Shown: positions 8,368 to 17,145 of the stretch, piece by piece
Position numbering within the stretch: position 1 is the first letter of the stretch
Layout: every line of letters begins with the position of its first letter
Source of the DNA: Lyngbya sp. HA4199-MV5
GTDB taxonomy: Bacteria > Cyanobacteriota > Cyanobacteriia > Leptolyngbyales > Leptolyngbyaceae
NCBI GenBank assembly: GCA_019359375.1
Contig: JAHHHL010000002.1
Span: 1 to 64,000, forward strand
Direction: 5' to 3'
Length of the DNA: 64,000 bases
Notes under the pieces: generated by a model
Databases searched by the model: none
Told to the model about the DNA's origin: nothing
What the model saw: only the letters and a program-made list of their open reading frames with translations
Made by a program: the position numbers and the translations under genes

Positions 8368-8498
8368 TTAGGGCGTGTCATCAATTAGCTCCGAAACCTT
8401 GCAATATCAGCAGTGTCACGCCCGTCCTAACACACCAGGCTAGGGGCTGGAATCCTTACTGCAAGCAATGTGTAGTCGTAATTGATGACAGCCCCTAG
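8368..8498. mobile_element. MITE family 1, copy B
   Basis: This 131 bp element has the same inverted ends as copies A, C and D (GGGCGTGTCATCAATTAG at left, TAATTGATGACAGCCCCTAG at right). It is flanked by TTAG and CTAG. The internal blocks align over the whole length with copy A, with scattered substitutions. It carries no coding capacity. It lies 126 bp before copy C in the same orientation. Confidence 0.8.
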
Positions 8499-8623
8499 CT
8501 CGATCGTGCCACCCGATCAAACCGTAGCGAATGCGACCTTCCTGCTTCCATGCTGGATGAATTGAGCAAACGTGCAGAATGTCCGATAATTCTCTTGTCC
8601 TCGATGATCATTTTCGATCGAGC

Positions 8624-8754
8624 TTAGGGCGCGCCATCAATTAGTTTCAAAACCTTGCGGTATCAGCATGATCGCGCCCGCTCCAACACATGATGCTAGG
8701 AGATGTAACCCTTGCTGCAAGCGATGTGTAGTCGTCATTGATGACAGCCCCTAG
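8624..8754. mobile_element. MITE family 1, copy C, directly upstream of ilvD
   Basis: This 131 bp copy has left end TTAGGGCGCGCCATCAATTAG and right end ending TGACAGCCCCTAG. It ends 34 bp before the ilvD ATG, so it must supply part of the promoter or leader of that gene. Copies B and C in direct tandem leave a 125 bp spacer with no recognisable gene. Confidence 0.8.
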
Positions 8755-8787
8755 ATGATGAAAACCTTTTAGCGAATCGGATGCGCC

Positions 8788-10632
8788 ATGCCAACCTATC
8801 GATCGAAAACCTCCACTCAGGGACGCAACATGGCGGGTGCTCGTGCGCTCTGGCGCGCCACTGGCATGCAAACCGCAGATTTCGAGAAGCCCATTATTGC
8901 TGTTGCCAACTCCTTTACTCAATTTGTACCTGGTCATGTGCATTTGAAGGATTTGGGTCAATTGGTGTGCCGTGAGATTGAAGCTGCTGGTGGGGTTGCC
9001 AAAGAATTCAACACGATCGCGGTGGATGATGGCATCGCGATGGGGCATGATGGCATGCTCTACAGTCTGCCCTCGCGTGAGATCATTGCTGATTCGGTTG
9101 AGTATATGGTCAACGCCCATTGTGCCGATGCTCTGGTCTGCATTTCCAACTGTGACAAAATCACTCCCGGAATGCTCATGGCAGCCCTGCGGCTCAACAT
9201 TCCCACCGTTTTTGTTTCCGGCGGTCCCATGGAAGCGGGTAAAACGAAGCTCTCGGAGCACAAACTGGACTTGGTAGACGCGATGGTGGTTGCCGCAGAC
9301 GCGAGTGTGAGCGACGCAGTTGTTGATGAATATGAGCGTTCTGCCTGCCCGACCTGTGGCTCGTGCTCCGGTATGTTTACCGCCAACTCTATGAACTGTT
9401 TGACTGAGGCGATCGGTCTTGCTCTCCCTGGCAATGGCACGGTGCTGGCAACCCATTTCGATCGCAAAGATCTGTTTCTCAACGCCGCACGCACCGTTGT
9501 TAACATTACCCGTCGCTACTACGAGCAGGACGATAACTCAGTACTACCACGCTCGATCGCCAGTTTCAAAGCGTTTGAAAATGCGATGACGCTAGACATC
9601 GCAATGGGTGGCTCCACCAACACCATTCTGCACCTGCTAGCCGCTGCTCATGAAGCAGGTGTGGCGTTTACCTTGGCGGACATCGATCGCCTCTCGCGCC
9701 GAGTGCCTCAACTCTGCAAGGTGGCACCAAATACCCAGAACTACCATATCGAGGATGTCCACCGGGCTGGTGGTATCCCCGGCATTCTCAGCGAGCTGGA
9801 TCAGGCTGGATTGCTCCATACAGACGTATCGACGGTTCACAGTCAGACGTTGAAAGCAGCGCTCGATCGCTGGGATGTGATGCAGACTGATGATGCAACT
9901 GTCCACACCTTTTTTAAGGCGGGTCCTGCGGGGATTCCCACTCAGCAAGCGTTTAGTCAATCGACCCGCTGGGACTCTCTCGACCTGGATCGGGAAAACG
10001 GCTGTATCCGCAGCGTCAAACACGCTTACAGTACCGAAGGCGGACTGGCTGTGCTGTACGGCAACCTGGCAGAACGCGGCTGTATTGTGAAGGTGGCAGG
10101 CGTAGACGAAAGTATGCAGGTGTTTGCAGGCAACGCGCGCCTTTATGAAAGTCAGGAGGCTGCTGTCAAAGGCATTTTGGGGGATGAAGTAAAACCGGGC
10201 GACGTGGTGATCATTCGCTATGAAGGACCGCGCGGTGGGCCTGGTATGCAGGAAATGCTCTATCCAACCAGCTACCTTAAAGCTAAAGGTTTGGGCAAGG
10301 CTTGTGCTTTGTTGACCGACGGACGCTTTTCAGGCGGCACTTCGGGTCTCTCGATCGGTCACGTTTCTCCAGAAGCAGCAGCAGGCGGCAACATTGCGCT
10401 GGTTCAAGACGGCGATCGCATTTTGATCGATATTCCCAATCGCCGCATTCAGGTCGATCTATCGGCGGAAGATCTCGCCAACCGTCGTGTGGCAATGGAC
10501 GGGAAGGGTAAAGGTGCCTGGAAGCCTGCCCAGCCTCGCCAGCGTCGGGTCAGTGCGGCGCTCAAAGCGTATGCCCTGCTAGCGACAAGCGCGGATCAGG
10601 GGGCAGTCCGAAATCTGCAAATGTTGGAGTAA
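8788..10632 (+). CDS. ilvD: Dihydroxy-acid dehydratase
   Basis: This 614-residue protein is the Fe-S dehydratase of valine, leucine and isoleucine synthesis. It converts 2,3-dihydroxy-3-methylbutanoate (or -pentanoate) to the 2-keto acid. Signature stretches include [29 protein letters not shown] (cluster Cys and the IlvD_EDD signature), [21 protein letters not shown], and the C-terminal [21 protein letters not shown]. The length of about 614 and the detailed sequence are very like the E. coli-type enzyme, whereas many cyanobacterial IlvD proteins are nearer 560 residues. Transfer from proteobacteria is therefore plausible but unproven here. MITE copy C sits immediately upstream. No other branched-chain biosynthesis gene is adjacent. 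Confidence 0.95.
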   Translation: MPTYRSKTSTQGRNMAGARALWRATGMQTADFEKPIIAVANSFTQFVPGHVHLKDLGQLVCREIEAAGGVAKEFNTIAVDDGIAMGHDGMLYSLPSREIIADSVEYMVNAHCADALVCISNCDKITPGMLMAALRLNIPTVFVSGGPMEAGKTKLSEHKLDLVDAMVVAADASVSDAVVDEYERSACPTCGSCSGMFTANSMNCLTEAIGLALPGNGTVLATHFDRKDLFLNAARTVVNITRRYYEQDDNSVLPRSIASFKAFENAMTLDIAMGGSTNTILHLLAAAHEAGVAFTLADIDRLSRRVPQLCKVAPNTQNYHIEDVHRAGGIPGILSELDQAGLLHTDVSTVHSQTLKAALDRWDVMQTDDATVHTFFKAGPAGIPTQQAFSQSTRWDSLDLDRENGCIRSVKHAYSTEGGLAVLYGNLAERGCIVKVAGVDESMQVFAGNARLYESQEAAVKGILGDEVKPGDVVIIRYEGPRGGPGMQEMLYPTSYLKAKGLGKACALLTDGRFSGGTSGLSIGHVSPEAAAGGNIALVQDGDRILIDIPNRRIQVDLSAEDLANRRVAMDGKGKGAWKPAQPRQRRVSAALKAYALLATSADQGAVRNLQMLE

Positions 10633-10750
10633 GAACGACGCAGGCACCCCGCTTGTTGGCCCATAGCAGGCATTTGATCAGAGCCTACTTCTAGATGCAA
10701 GAACACTAAAGGTATTGAACGCGGTTGCTCACCATTTACCTGGATAAACT

Positions 10751-10844
10751 ACAGCGTTTTCCAACTTGCTGAGGTACACCTTACTCCGTTGACTCTTTGA
10801 CCCCCTGCATGGATCTGTACTTCACTTGATTGAAAATTGCTGTA
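10751..10844. mobile_element. MITE family 2, copy 1
   Basis: About 94 bp, read on the minus strand, match the segment at 48972-49066 nearly base for base. The ends are imperfect inverted repeats: TACAGCAATTTTCAATC at one end and TACAGCGTTTTCCAACT at the other. TA at both tips suits a Tc1/mariner- or IS630-like TA target. No coding capacity. It lies between the ilvD and Rieske gene 3' ends. Confidence 0.7.
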
Positions 10845-10860
10845 TTTACCTCGACAGAAT

Positions 10861-11853
10861 TTACCTGGATAGATTGGGCTCCACAACATCAGGAAAACTC
10901 TCAAAATTACGCCGTACCCAGTCCATACCAACTTCGTTGTTGAGTTTAATTTTCTGAGGCGTATCCGAATAAATTTTGCCGAGAATATCCGCGTCTTGAT
11001 CCACTACCACCTTGCCAAATTTGAGGTAGGTACTGCCAAGGATCTTAAAGGCTGGATGCTCTGCCTGACCAAATAGCAAAAGATAAGTTCGAGTACGATG
11101 CTCGGCTTCTGGCACAAAGAAATGACATTGCGCGGCTTTACCCAACGGCATTTCACCATAAAAAATCACCAGAGACGGAAAGTGGTTTTCCAGGTGCGCT
11201 TTAATTCTACTGGGTAGCAGCATCACATCCGGTTTTCTCAGCTTTTCAATCAGACTGTAGGGCGCGGTGGGCATGTCGTAGAACGCATGAGAATGATGTC
11301 CGCTATCGACAAACTGATGAAACTCTACATCGGTAATGCGAAACAAATCTCGATGGGTGCCGTTTTGATGATTGTAGTCATGCATATTGAGGAGCATGGT
11401 CAACAAATCGGTGTTTACGCTGCGATCGCCCGTATGCCCCACAAAGTGGTAAGTGCTCGCAATCTCATTCAGTATTGTGGGAATCGGTAGCTTCGGCTCG
11501 TACCCTCCATAAGACCAGACAAAATCGCCCTGGATCGTTAATGCCAACGGTTTCAACTGGGGCAATGTTTTCTTGCCTGTTCCCGGTAAAACCGTGCAGC
11601 CTTCCGGGTCAAACGGTAACGCATGAAAGGGACACACGACACTGCTTGTACCATTACTTTGAGCCTCACACCAGCCTTCTGATAACATCGCGCCCATATG
11701 CGGACAGGCATTGGGCAAGGCATGAATCGCCCCCGCTGCATCTTTCCACATCACATAGTCAGCACCATACAAAGAGATTTTTCGGGGTTGATTCACGGTC
11801 AGCATGGATTTGTGCGCCAACAACCAGGGCGCGCCGGGAAGCATTGACTGCAT
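10861..11853 (-). CDS. Rieske 2Fe-2S non-heme iron oxygenase
   Basis: The 330-residue protein has an N-terminal Rieske domain with cluster ligands in ACPHMG and VVCPFHALPF (Cys-x-His and Cys-x2-His). The catalytic domain has a likely mononuclear iron site, NMHDYNHQNGTHRDLF, matching D/E-x2-H-x4-H. Such enzymes hydroxylate or cleave aromatic rings, or modify pigments and lipids (as in the CAO/PaO group), using electrons from a reductase not found nearby. GGAG lies six bases before the ATG. The gene is transcribed divergently from a TetR-type regulator with only 52 bp between the starts, and a candidate operator lies in that gap. This suggests control by the TetR protein in response to a substrate or toxic compound. 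The substrate cannot be told from sequence. Confidence 0.85.
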   Translation of the reverse strand: MQSMLPGAPWLLAHKSMLTVNQPRKISLYGADYVMWKDAAGAIHALPNACPHMGAMLSEGWCEAQSNGTSSVVCPFHALPFDPEGCTVLPGTGKKTLPQLKPLALTIQGDFVWSYGGYEPKLPIPTILNEIASTYHFVGHTGDRSVNTDLLTMLLNMHDYNHQNGTHRDLFRITDVEFHQFVDSGHHSHAFYDMPTAPYSLIEKLRKPDVMLLPSRIKAHLENHFPSLVIFYGEMPLGKAAQCHFFVPEAEHRTRTYLLLFGQAEHPAFKILGSTYLKFGKVVVDQDADILGKIYSDTPQKIKLNNEVGMDWVRRNFESFPDVVEPNLSR

Positions 11854-11880
11854 CGTGTTCTCCGTGAGGGATAGAATTAT

Positions 11881-11899
11881 GAAACATCCGTCGTGTTTC
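11881..11899. promoter_or_regulatory. Candidate TetR operator in divergent promoter
   Basis: An inverted repeat GAAACA-7 bp-TGTTTC lies between the divergent starts of the Rieske oxygenase and the TetR-type gene. The position, symmetry and 19 bp length fit an operator for the TetR dimer acting on both promoters. This is an inference; only one instance is seen. Confidence 0.4.
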
Positions 11900-11905
11900 T
11901 AAAAT

Positions 11906-12703
11906 ATGACAGAACATTCACGTTCGTCAAGACCCTCATCATCGAACAATTTCCGTCGTCAACCGAAACAGCAACGCGGTAAGGAACGGGTCGAAAAGAT
12001 TCTCGATGCGGCAGCCGCTGTGTTTGACGAAGTGGGCTATGACGCAGCAACAACCCATTTGATTGCCGCAAAAGCAGGGACGGCGATCGGCTCTCTCTAC
12101 CAGTTCTTTCCCGATAAAGCGGCTATTTTCAAAGCGATGGAGTTGCGCCATACGGAGCGGGTGAAAGCCATGTGGGCACAGGTAGACATCCCAACCATTG
12201 TTCAGTTGCCGCTTCGTCAGATGATTCACGCGATCGCGTCTGCTGTAGCAGAACTATTTGAGCAACCCGTGTCGCGTGTTGTGTTTGTGCAGTTTTATCT
12301 AGCGCGCGAAATTTTCCAGTCGATCGATGACAGCATGACGCAGGAAGCAATCAATTTCATGGCAAATATTTTGAAGCGGCGAAAGCCTGCTTTAACGGGG
12401 AAAGATTACAGCCTGCTAGCAGAAGTCTGTGTGCATAGTAGCAATGCAGTCATGCTGGCAGCACTTCGCAGCTCAAATCAGGAACATCGCCAACAATTGA
12501 CGCAACAAATTGAAGACCTGCTGGTGTCATATTTAGAGCCGCATGTCGGAGACGATCGGCTGAGCAATGTAATGAAAGTAATGATATGCCCTCACTGTCA
12601 GTCTCAGCAGTTATCAAAGAATGGGTATCGGCGGGGGAAGCAGTGTTATCGCTGTAAGGATTGCGGGCGACAGTTTGTGATGCGATCGCCTCATGGATGT
12701 TGA
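11906..12703 (+). CDS. TetR-type regulator with C-terminal transposase-like zinc ribbon
   Basis: Residues about 20-70 form a TetR helix-turn-helix (RGKERVEKILDAAAAVFDEVGYDAATTHLIAAKAGTAIGSLYQFFPDKAAIFKAM). The ligand-binding helices run to about residue 215 (QQIEDLLVSYLEPHVGD). An extra domain of about 40 residues follows, with two CxxC pairs (ICPHCQSQ and YRCKDCGRQF) and the linker LSKNGYRRGKQCYR. This is the InsA/IS1-type zinc ribbon, also seen in the separate protein at 43879-44274. The reading frame is continuous, and the ribbon stops after MRSPHGC without the IS1 helix-turn-helix. It may be an exapted second DNA-binding module or the fused remnant of an IS1-like element. An internal ATG before the ribbon (MKVMICPHC) could also start a separate small protein. 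Confidence 0.8.
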   Translation: MTEHSRSSRPSSSNNFRRQPKQQRGKERVEKILDAAAAVFDEVGYDAATTHLIAAKAGTAIGSLYQFFPDKAAIFKAMELRHTERVKAMWAQVDIPTIVQLPLRQMIHAIASAVAELFEQPVSRVVFVQFYLAREIFQSIDDSMTQEAINFMANILKRRKPALTGKDYSLLAEVCVHSSNAVMLAALRSSNQEHRQQLTQQIEDLLVSYLEPHVGDDRLSNVMKVMICPHCQSQQLSKNGYRRGKQCYRCKDCGRQFVMRSPHGC

Positions 12704-12783
12704 AAGCCACCCACAACAGCGAACACTGTACATCGAGACATCTTTAGAAATGAGAATTAAATAGCTTCGCTGCTGTTTTGTAC

Positions 12784-12803
12784 GGGCGAACGGATGTTCG
12801 CCC
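12784..12803. terminator. Palindrome between convergent genes, possible bidirectional terminator
   Basis: GGGCGAAC-GGAT-GTTCGCCC forms an 8 bp stem between the ends of the TetR-type gene and the SDR gene. No T-run follows, so it may instead be one of the GTAGGGGCG-type repeated palindromes in the window (also at 17036-17107, 46269-46306 and 62116-62140). Confidence 0.4.
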
Positions 12804-12839
12804 CTCCAGAAAACATCGAGGTTATTTTATTCCTGTCCC

Positions 12840-13736
12840 TTAGGCAATGCCAACACCGCCCGTAGCACCATACACCTCCCCGGTGATGTAGCTTGCCTCT
12901 TGGGATGCCAGGAGTACGTAGATGGGCGCGATCTCCACGGGCTGTCCGGGTCGTCCTAGCGGCACTTCAGAGCCAAATTTCTCAACTTTTTCCTGAGTTT
13001 GCCCACCGCTGGGCTGTAGCGCTGTCCAAAAGGGACCGGGCGCAACTGCGTTAACGCGCACCCCCTGCTCAATCATTTGCTTCGAGAGGGATTTGCTGAA
13101 CGAGACGATCGCTGTTTTCGTCATGGCGTAATCAATCAGGCTCTCCGACGGGTCATATGCCTGAATCGAAGTCGTATTAATGATGGCTGCACCTGGCTTG
13201 AGATGCGGCACGGCTTCCTGCGTAATCCAGAAGAGCGCGTAGAGGTTGGTTTTGAGCACCTGATCAAACTGCTCGGTGGTGATGTCACCGATCGAGGGCT
13301 GCGTTTGTTGCTTACCTGCATTATTGACGAGAATGTCTAAACCGCCGAGCGCATGGACCGCATCTGTGACGAGCTTGCGGCAAACCTGCTCATCGGTGAT
13401 GTCACCTGGCAGCGCGATCGCGTTGCGTCCTGCTTTTTCAATCAGTGCGATCACGTCCTGTGCGTCTGACTCTTCACTGGGAAGGTAAGAGATAGCAACA
13501 TCTGCCCCTTCTCGTGCATAGGCGATCGCCACAGCCCGTCCGATACCGGAATCGCCGCCAGTGATCAACGCCTTGCGGTTTACCAGCTTTCCTGAGCCTG
13601 TATAGCTCTCTTCACCATGATCTGGCTTCGGTGACATCTTTGCAGCGAGTCCCGGTTCAGGCTGCGGCTGACGAGGAAAAGGCGGCTCTGGATATTGATG
13701 CCGTGGATCTTGTATTATCAAGCGATCGTCTGCCAT
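12840..13736 (-). CDS. SDR family oxidoreductase (YhdN/GSP39-like)
   Basis: With the ATG at 13736, preceded by TTGGAG six bases upstream, the product has 298 residues. A longer frame to 13877 includes a repeat region and is unlikely to be translated. An N-terminal extension of about 50 residues rich in Pro and Gln precedes the Rossmann core. The core shows [12 protein letters not shown] (cofactor loop), NNAG, the catalytic Ser in INTTSIQAY, the YAMTK tetrad residues and a closing AVAPGPFWT. This arrangement matches the bacterial stress-protein SDRs such as GSP39/YhdF and glucose dehydrogenase-like enzymes. The substrate is unknown. It is convergent with the TetR-type gene and could be stress-induced. 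Confidence 0.85.
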   Translation of the reverse strand: MADDRLIIQDPRHQYPEPPFPRQPQPEPGLAAKMSPKPDHGEESYTGSGKLVNRKALITGGDSGIGRAVAIAYAREGADVAISYLPSEESDAQDVIALIEKAGRNAIALPGDITDEQVCRKLVTDAVHALGGLDILVNNAGKQQTQPSIGDITTEQFDQVLKTNLYALFWITQEAVPHLKPGAAIINTTSIQAYDPSESLIDYAMTKTAIVSFSKSLSKQMIEQGVRVNAVAPGPFWTALQPSGGQTQEKVEKFGSEVPLGRPGQPVEIAPIYVLLASQEASYITGEVYGATGGVGIA

Positions 13737-13784
13737 TGGTTGCTCCAAGCTTGTAGTCCTCTCAGTTATAGAACTACCGTTGCG

Positions 13785-13834
13785 CCGCATCGACCTACTT
13801 TGGATAGAGCCGCATTGACCCACTTTGGACAGAA
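13785..13834. repeat. Two 25 bp tandem repeats upstream of SDR gene
   Basis: CCGCATCGACCTACTTTGGA at 13785 and CCGCATTGACCCACTTTGGA at 13810 open two adjacent 25 bp units that differ at four positions. They lie 49 bp before the SDR start and could be a regulatory site, or an old duplication. Confidence 0.6.
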
Positions 13835-13949
13835 TCGTAACGTCCATGCGTTTGCCTATGCTTTTGGAAAACGTCACTTACAGCGGTGCTTGATCGAATC
13901 AGCCACAGACGTGTCAAGACGGGTGTGGAGATCAGTGTAGCGAATGCCC

Positions 13950-15116
13950 TTATCGCCAACGCCAGCCTAGCAAAAGGGCGATCGCGCCCATACAAGCCAT
14001 GAGTAAGCCTCCCAGCCGATAGGTAGCATCTAAACCAACCATGCCGCTAAGCGGTTGACTCACGATGGGTGAAAGAAACTGTCCCAGAAAAAAGGCTGTC
14101 GTCAACCCACCCAACACACGACCTCTGAAACTCGCTGGTACGACAGACGTTAAGCAAACATTCATGTTGGGCGTGAGCAACCCTAAGCCAGTCCCCGCGA
14201 TCGCCAGACCGACTAAAGCCAGAGCATAGGTCGTGGCAAAGCTGATGACACAGTAACCAACCGCCATCGACAGAAAGGCGATCGCGTAGATGCCCATAAA
14301 CGACAAGCGGGCTTTGACTTGCTTGTAGGCAATGGCGCTACCGGCACTAAACAGCGTTGCAAGGGCGATCGCCAGACCAACCTGTGACGCATTCGCACCG
14401 ACCAGTTGTTTCAAATAAAACGGCAACTGCACCGGAATTAAGTAAAACACAACCTGCGAGAGGAGAGCCGCTGCATACGTTAAACCTGCAATGTGCCAGG
14501 GAAAGACATTGGTTGCATCAACCCCCAACATCTGACCATCCAACGTCCGGTTAGGTTCTGGCAGCACCAAGACGACAAGCGGCACGATGAGTAGCGCCAG
14601 CAGGTAAATGAAGAATGGCATCCGCCAGTTTACATCAGCCAAAAAGCCACCGAAGGACAGAAAGACAACTCCACCCAACCCCATAAAAGCTGCTTGAAAG
14701 CCAAGAAATTGAACACGGGCTGCACCAACGTAATAGTCGGCAATTAAGGCGGTTGCGGTTGTCATCACGCCTGCCACACTCAACCCCAGTAGCACTCGCC
14801 CCACCAGGATCAGACCCAGATCATTCAACACGGCTCCAGAGGCACCTGCCAGCCCATACAGCAACACCGCTAGAGCTAAAAGCGGTTTCCGCCCGAAGCG
14901 ATCGATCGCCGTACCCACAAACGGAGCACCGATCGCAATAAACAAGGCTGGAACGGTTAAAACCAGTCGTACCCAATAGTCTGCATTGGGTGTAGCGGCA
15001 AAGTGATCGCGCATGGCGGGGAGCGAGGGGGCGATCGTGGCTCCTGCCATGACGGTAAGACTACTGCTAAAGAGCAGCGTTGCTTTGACGAGCAAGGACT
15101 CTGTTTTAAGGGGCAT
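13950..15116 (-). CDS. MFS transporter, 12-TM type
   Basis: With the start at 15116 (MPLKTESLLVK) the protein has 388 residues and about 12 membrane helices. The conserved MFS loop 2-3 motif appears as GTAIDRFGRKPLLALAVLLYG. A proline-rich PLVVLVLPEPNR segment sits between the two six-helix halves. The family exports drugs or small metabolites by proton exchange, and the closest type by eye is a drug/metabolite antiporter. The start at 15200 is rejected because it would lie inside the terminator hairpin of the upstream sigma gene. No ligand can be inferred. Confidence 0.8.
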   Translation of the reverse strand: MPLKTESLLVKATLLFSSSLTVMAGATIAPSLPAMRDHFAATPNADYWVRLVLTVPALFIAIGAPFVGTAIDRFGRKPLLALAVLLYGLAGASGAVLNDLGLILVGRVLLGLSVAGVMTTATALIADYYVGAARVQFLGFQAAFMGLGGVVFLSFGGFLADVNWRMPFFIYLLALLIVPLVVLVLPEPNRTLDGQMLGVDATNVFPWHIAGLTYAAALLSQVVFYLIPVQLPFYLKQLVGANASQVGLAIALATLFSAGSAIAYKQVKARLSFMGIYAIAFLSMAVGYCVISFATTYALALVGLAIAGTGLGLLTPNMNVCLTSVVPASFRGRVLGGLTTAFFLGQFLSPIVSQPLSGMVGLDATYRLGGLLMACMGAIALLLGWRWR

Positions 15117-15161
15117 CTGTTTTAAGAGGCATAAGGTGAACTGAATGGGATCGAGCAGCCA

Positions 15162-15196
15162 ATAAAAAAGAGGATAAGCGTAAAAAATGCTTATCC
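15162..15196 (-). terminator. Rho-independent terminator of the sigma factor gene
   Basis: On the minus strand, GGATAAGC-nine-base loop-GCTTATCC makes an 8 bp perfect stem followed by a T-rich run (TCTTTTTTATT). It lies about 40 bp after the sigma gene stop and before the MFS start, so it ends the sigma transcript and separates the two genes. Confidence 0.85.
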
Positions 15197-15233
15197 CCAA
15201 AACGTTGCCTCAAAATGTTAGTCAGAGAGTTAT

Positions 15234-16217
15234 CTAGCTAGCAAGATACTCACGTACATTAGCTTTCCGGCGGCGCAGGTGATCGAGCGCTTGCCGTTCA
15301 AGTTGTCGCACCCGCTCACGGCTGAGGTTCAACCGCTCACCCACTTTGGCTAGCGATAGCTCGTTGCCATCTTCTAAGCCATAGCGGAGCGCAATCACTT
15401 GACGTTGCTGCGGTGTCAGATCGGCCATCAGGGTTTCTAAATCCTGACGCAGCGACTCTTGCGCCATGTAGTGCTCTGGCGAAGGACCATCATCTTCTAG
15501 CAGGTCTTGTAGCTCGGTATCCTGGTTGTCGCCCACGCGCAGATCCAGAGAAACAGGCTGACGAGCGATCGTCAAATATTCTCGAATCTGAGCAGGCTCC
15601 AACTCAAGCGCAACCCCAACTTCAGCCGCTGTAGCGCTGCGTCCAAGCTGTTGTGCTAACTCACGCTGGACTTTTTTGATTTTGTTGAGCTTTTCAGTGA
15701 TGTGAATGGGCAAACGAATGGTACGCGCCTGTTGTGCGATCGCCCGTGTGATCGCCTGACGAATCCACCAGTACGCATAGGTCGAGAACTTGTACCCACG
15801 CATGGGATCAAACTTCTCCACGCCGCGCTCTAAACCCATCGTGCCTTCTTGAATCAGGTCCAGAAACTCCAGGTTGCGCTTCTGATACTTTTTGGCGATC
15901 GACACGACAAGGCGTAGATTTGCCTCAATCATTTTTTGCTTTGCCCGCTGACCGCGACGCATCACCTCATTAAGATCGGCTTCACTCATTTGCACATGGT
16001 CTGCTAACTCTTGAGCGGTGGGTTCGTGGTCAAGCGTTTGAGCAAGCGCTTCTTTTTGGTCGTGCAGTGCCATCATCTGCTGCACTTGCTTACCGTAGAT
16101 AATTTCCTGTTCATGGGTCAGCATCGGCACACGACCAATTTCGTGCAGGTAGGTACGAACCATATCTGCCGTAAACGTGGGTTTCGCCGGTTTAGATTTA
16201 GCGTTGGCAGTAGCCAT
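15234..16217 (-). CDS. Group 2 sigma-70 factor (RpoD/SigA-like)
   Basis: This 327-residue protein carries sigma regions 1.2 to 4.2 but lacks the long region 1.1 of the principal factor. Region 1.2 shows DMVRTYLHEIGRVPML. Region 2 shows NLRLVVSIAKKYQKRNLEFLDLIQEGTMGLERGVEKFDPMRGYKFSTYAYWWIRQAITRAI, with the aromatic melting residues and -10 contact helix intact. Region 3 is IRLPIHITEKLNKIKK, and region 4 is ERLNLSRERVRQLERQALDHLR. In cyanobacteria such group 2 factors (SigB-E) guide RNA polymerase during light, carbon or nitrogen shifts. Which one this is cannot be decided without an alignment. A long non-coding region lies upstream. Confidence 0.9.
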   Translation of the reverse strand: MATANAKSKPAKPTFTADMVRTYLHEIGRVPMLTHEQEIIYGKQVQQMMALHDQKEALAQTLDHEPTAQELADHVQMSEADLNEVMRRGQRAKQKMIEANLRLVVSIAKKYQKRNLEFLDLIQEGTMGLERGVEKFDPMRGYKFSTYAYWWIRQAITRAIAQQARTIRLPIHITEKLNKIKKVQRELAQQLGRSATAAEVGVALELEPAQIREYLTIARQPVSLDLRVGDNQDTELQDLLEDDGPSPEHYMAQESLRQDLETLMADLTPQQRQVIALRYGLEDGNELSLAKVGERLNLSRERVRQLERQALDHLRRRKANVREYLAS

Positions 16218-17145
16218 GAATGCTTACAACTCCGTAGACAAAGGACAGGGAACATGAGACTGAAGCGAAAGACACATGCCCTAAGTAAAACCAGTTAGGA
16301 CAAGGAAGACGAAATTTTTGCTTGCGAGACAGCGTAGGAAAAGAGCGGTGCTTTGCGAACAGCTCAGCCATCTGGTTGCTGGCGGTTGACTCTCGATATG
16401 GTGACGGCAGGTATTGTAAAAGCACTCCTAAACAGCCTGACGCGATCTTATAGAAGTAACAGCGCTGTATAGCAAGGCAGAAGATTTTGGTAGAAATTAA
16501 CGTTAAGAACAATGAGAGTGAAGCACTTACAGAAGAGAAAATAAAACGATCGCGCAATATCAAGGCGGAGTCATTATGAGTTTAAGTTGAATCGATAGCC
16601 TATATTATAGACGCTAGCCTCAGCCTTTAGTTTCGCCCTATAGAATGACCCGATTGGATGATTTACAAAGCGTTTGCCGCAGATAAGGTGCCAAAGCTTT
16701 GAGGTTTCAGGGGTGAATACATTCAGCGTTAGCACCGTGCGATGACGGCATACCAGCGTTATCAGGTAGAGAACACAGGATGCAGTGCAAAGCCTGAGAC
16801 TAACGCCCCTCTCGCTAGAGAAGGTTGCATCAGCCCTGTACATGCTTTATTTTGACCTGATTGTCTGTTTCACAATAGTCCCCATGAAGAGGGATAACCG
16901 AACCGATCAATGGGTATAAGTCCGTCACTCGATCGCTCGGCTTAAGTAGCTTTACGTCGCTGCGCGCCAAACGGATTTATCTCTACTCTCAAAGATTGTG
17001 AATGAAATAACTTCGACAACCTCAGCCTTTTCGTTGTAGGGGCGCGGCATGCGGCAGATGTCTCTGGGAGAAGGCAAGAACTTTCTACCGCATGCCACGC
17101 CCCTACGCAGAGAATGACACCTTCATAAATCCACGATCCTAAGCT
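16218..17145. other. Long intergenic region upstream of sigma factor gene
   Basis: Roughly 930 bp contain no supported gene; a reverse frame of 89 codons at 16574-16843 has no family features. The region near the sigma start probably holds its promoter. At 17036-17107 there is a long imperfect inverted repeat (GTAGGGGCGCGGCATGCGG ... CCGCATGCCACGCCCCTAC). It sits just after the HerA-like gene and could end its transcript. Confidence 0.5.
17036..17107. repeat. Long inverted repeat, GTAGGGGCG type
   Basis: Arms of about 19-22 bases (GTAGGGGCGCGGCATGCGG and CCGCATGCCACGCCCCTAC) flank about 30 bp. The outer GTAGGGGCG/CGCCCCTAC motif is shared with the palindrome at 62116-62140 and, more loosely, with 12784 and 46269. 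It is likely a dispersed palindromic repeat that may double as a terminator for the gene at 17146. Confidence 0.6.

Noticed and set aside
15117-15200. Longer N-terminus for the MFS transporter
   Set aside because: The extra codons come from the terminator hairpin of the upstream sigma gene.
16574-16843. 89-codon reverse frame upstream of sigma factor
   Set aside because: No family features or start signals.
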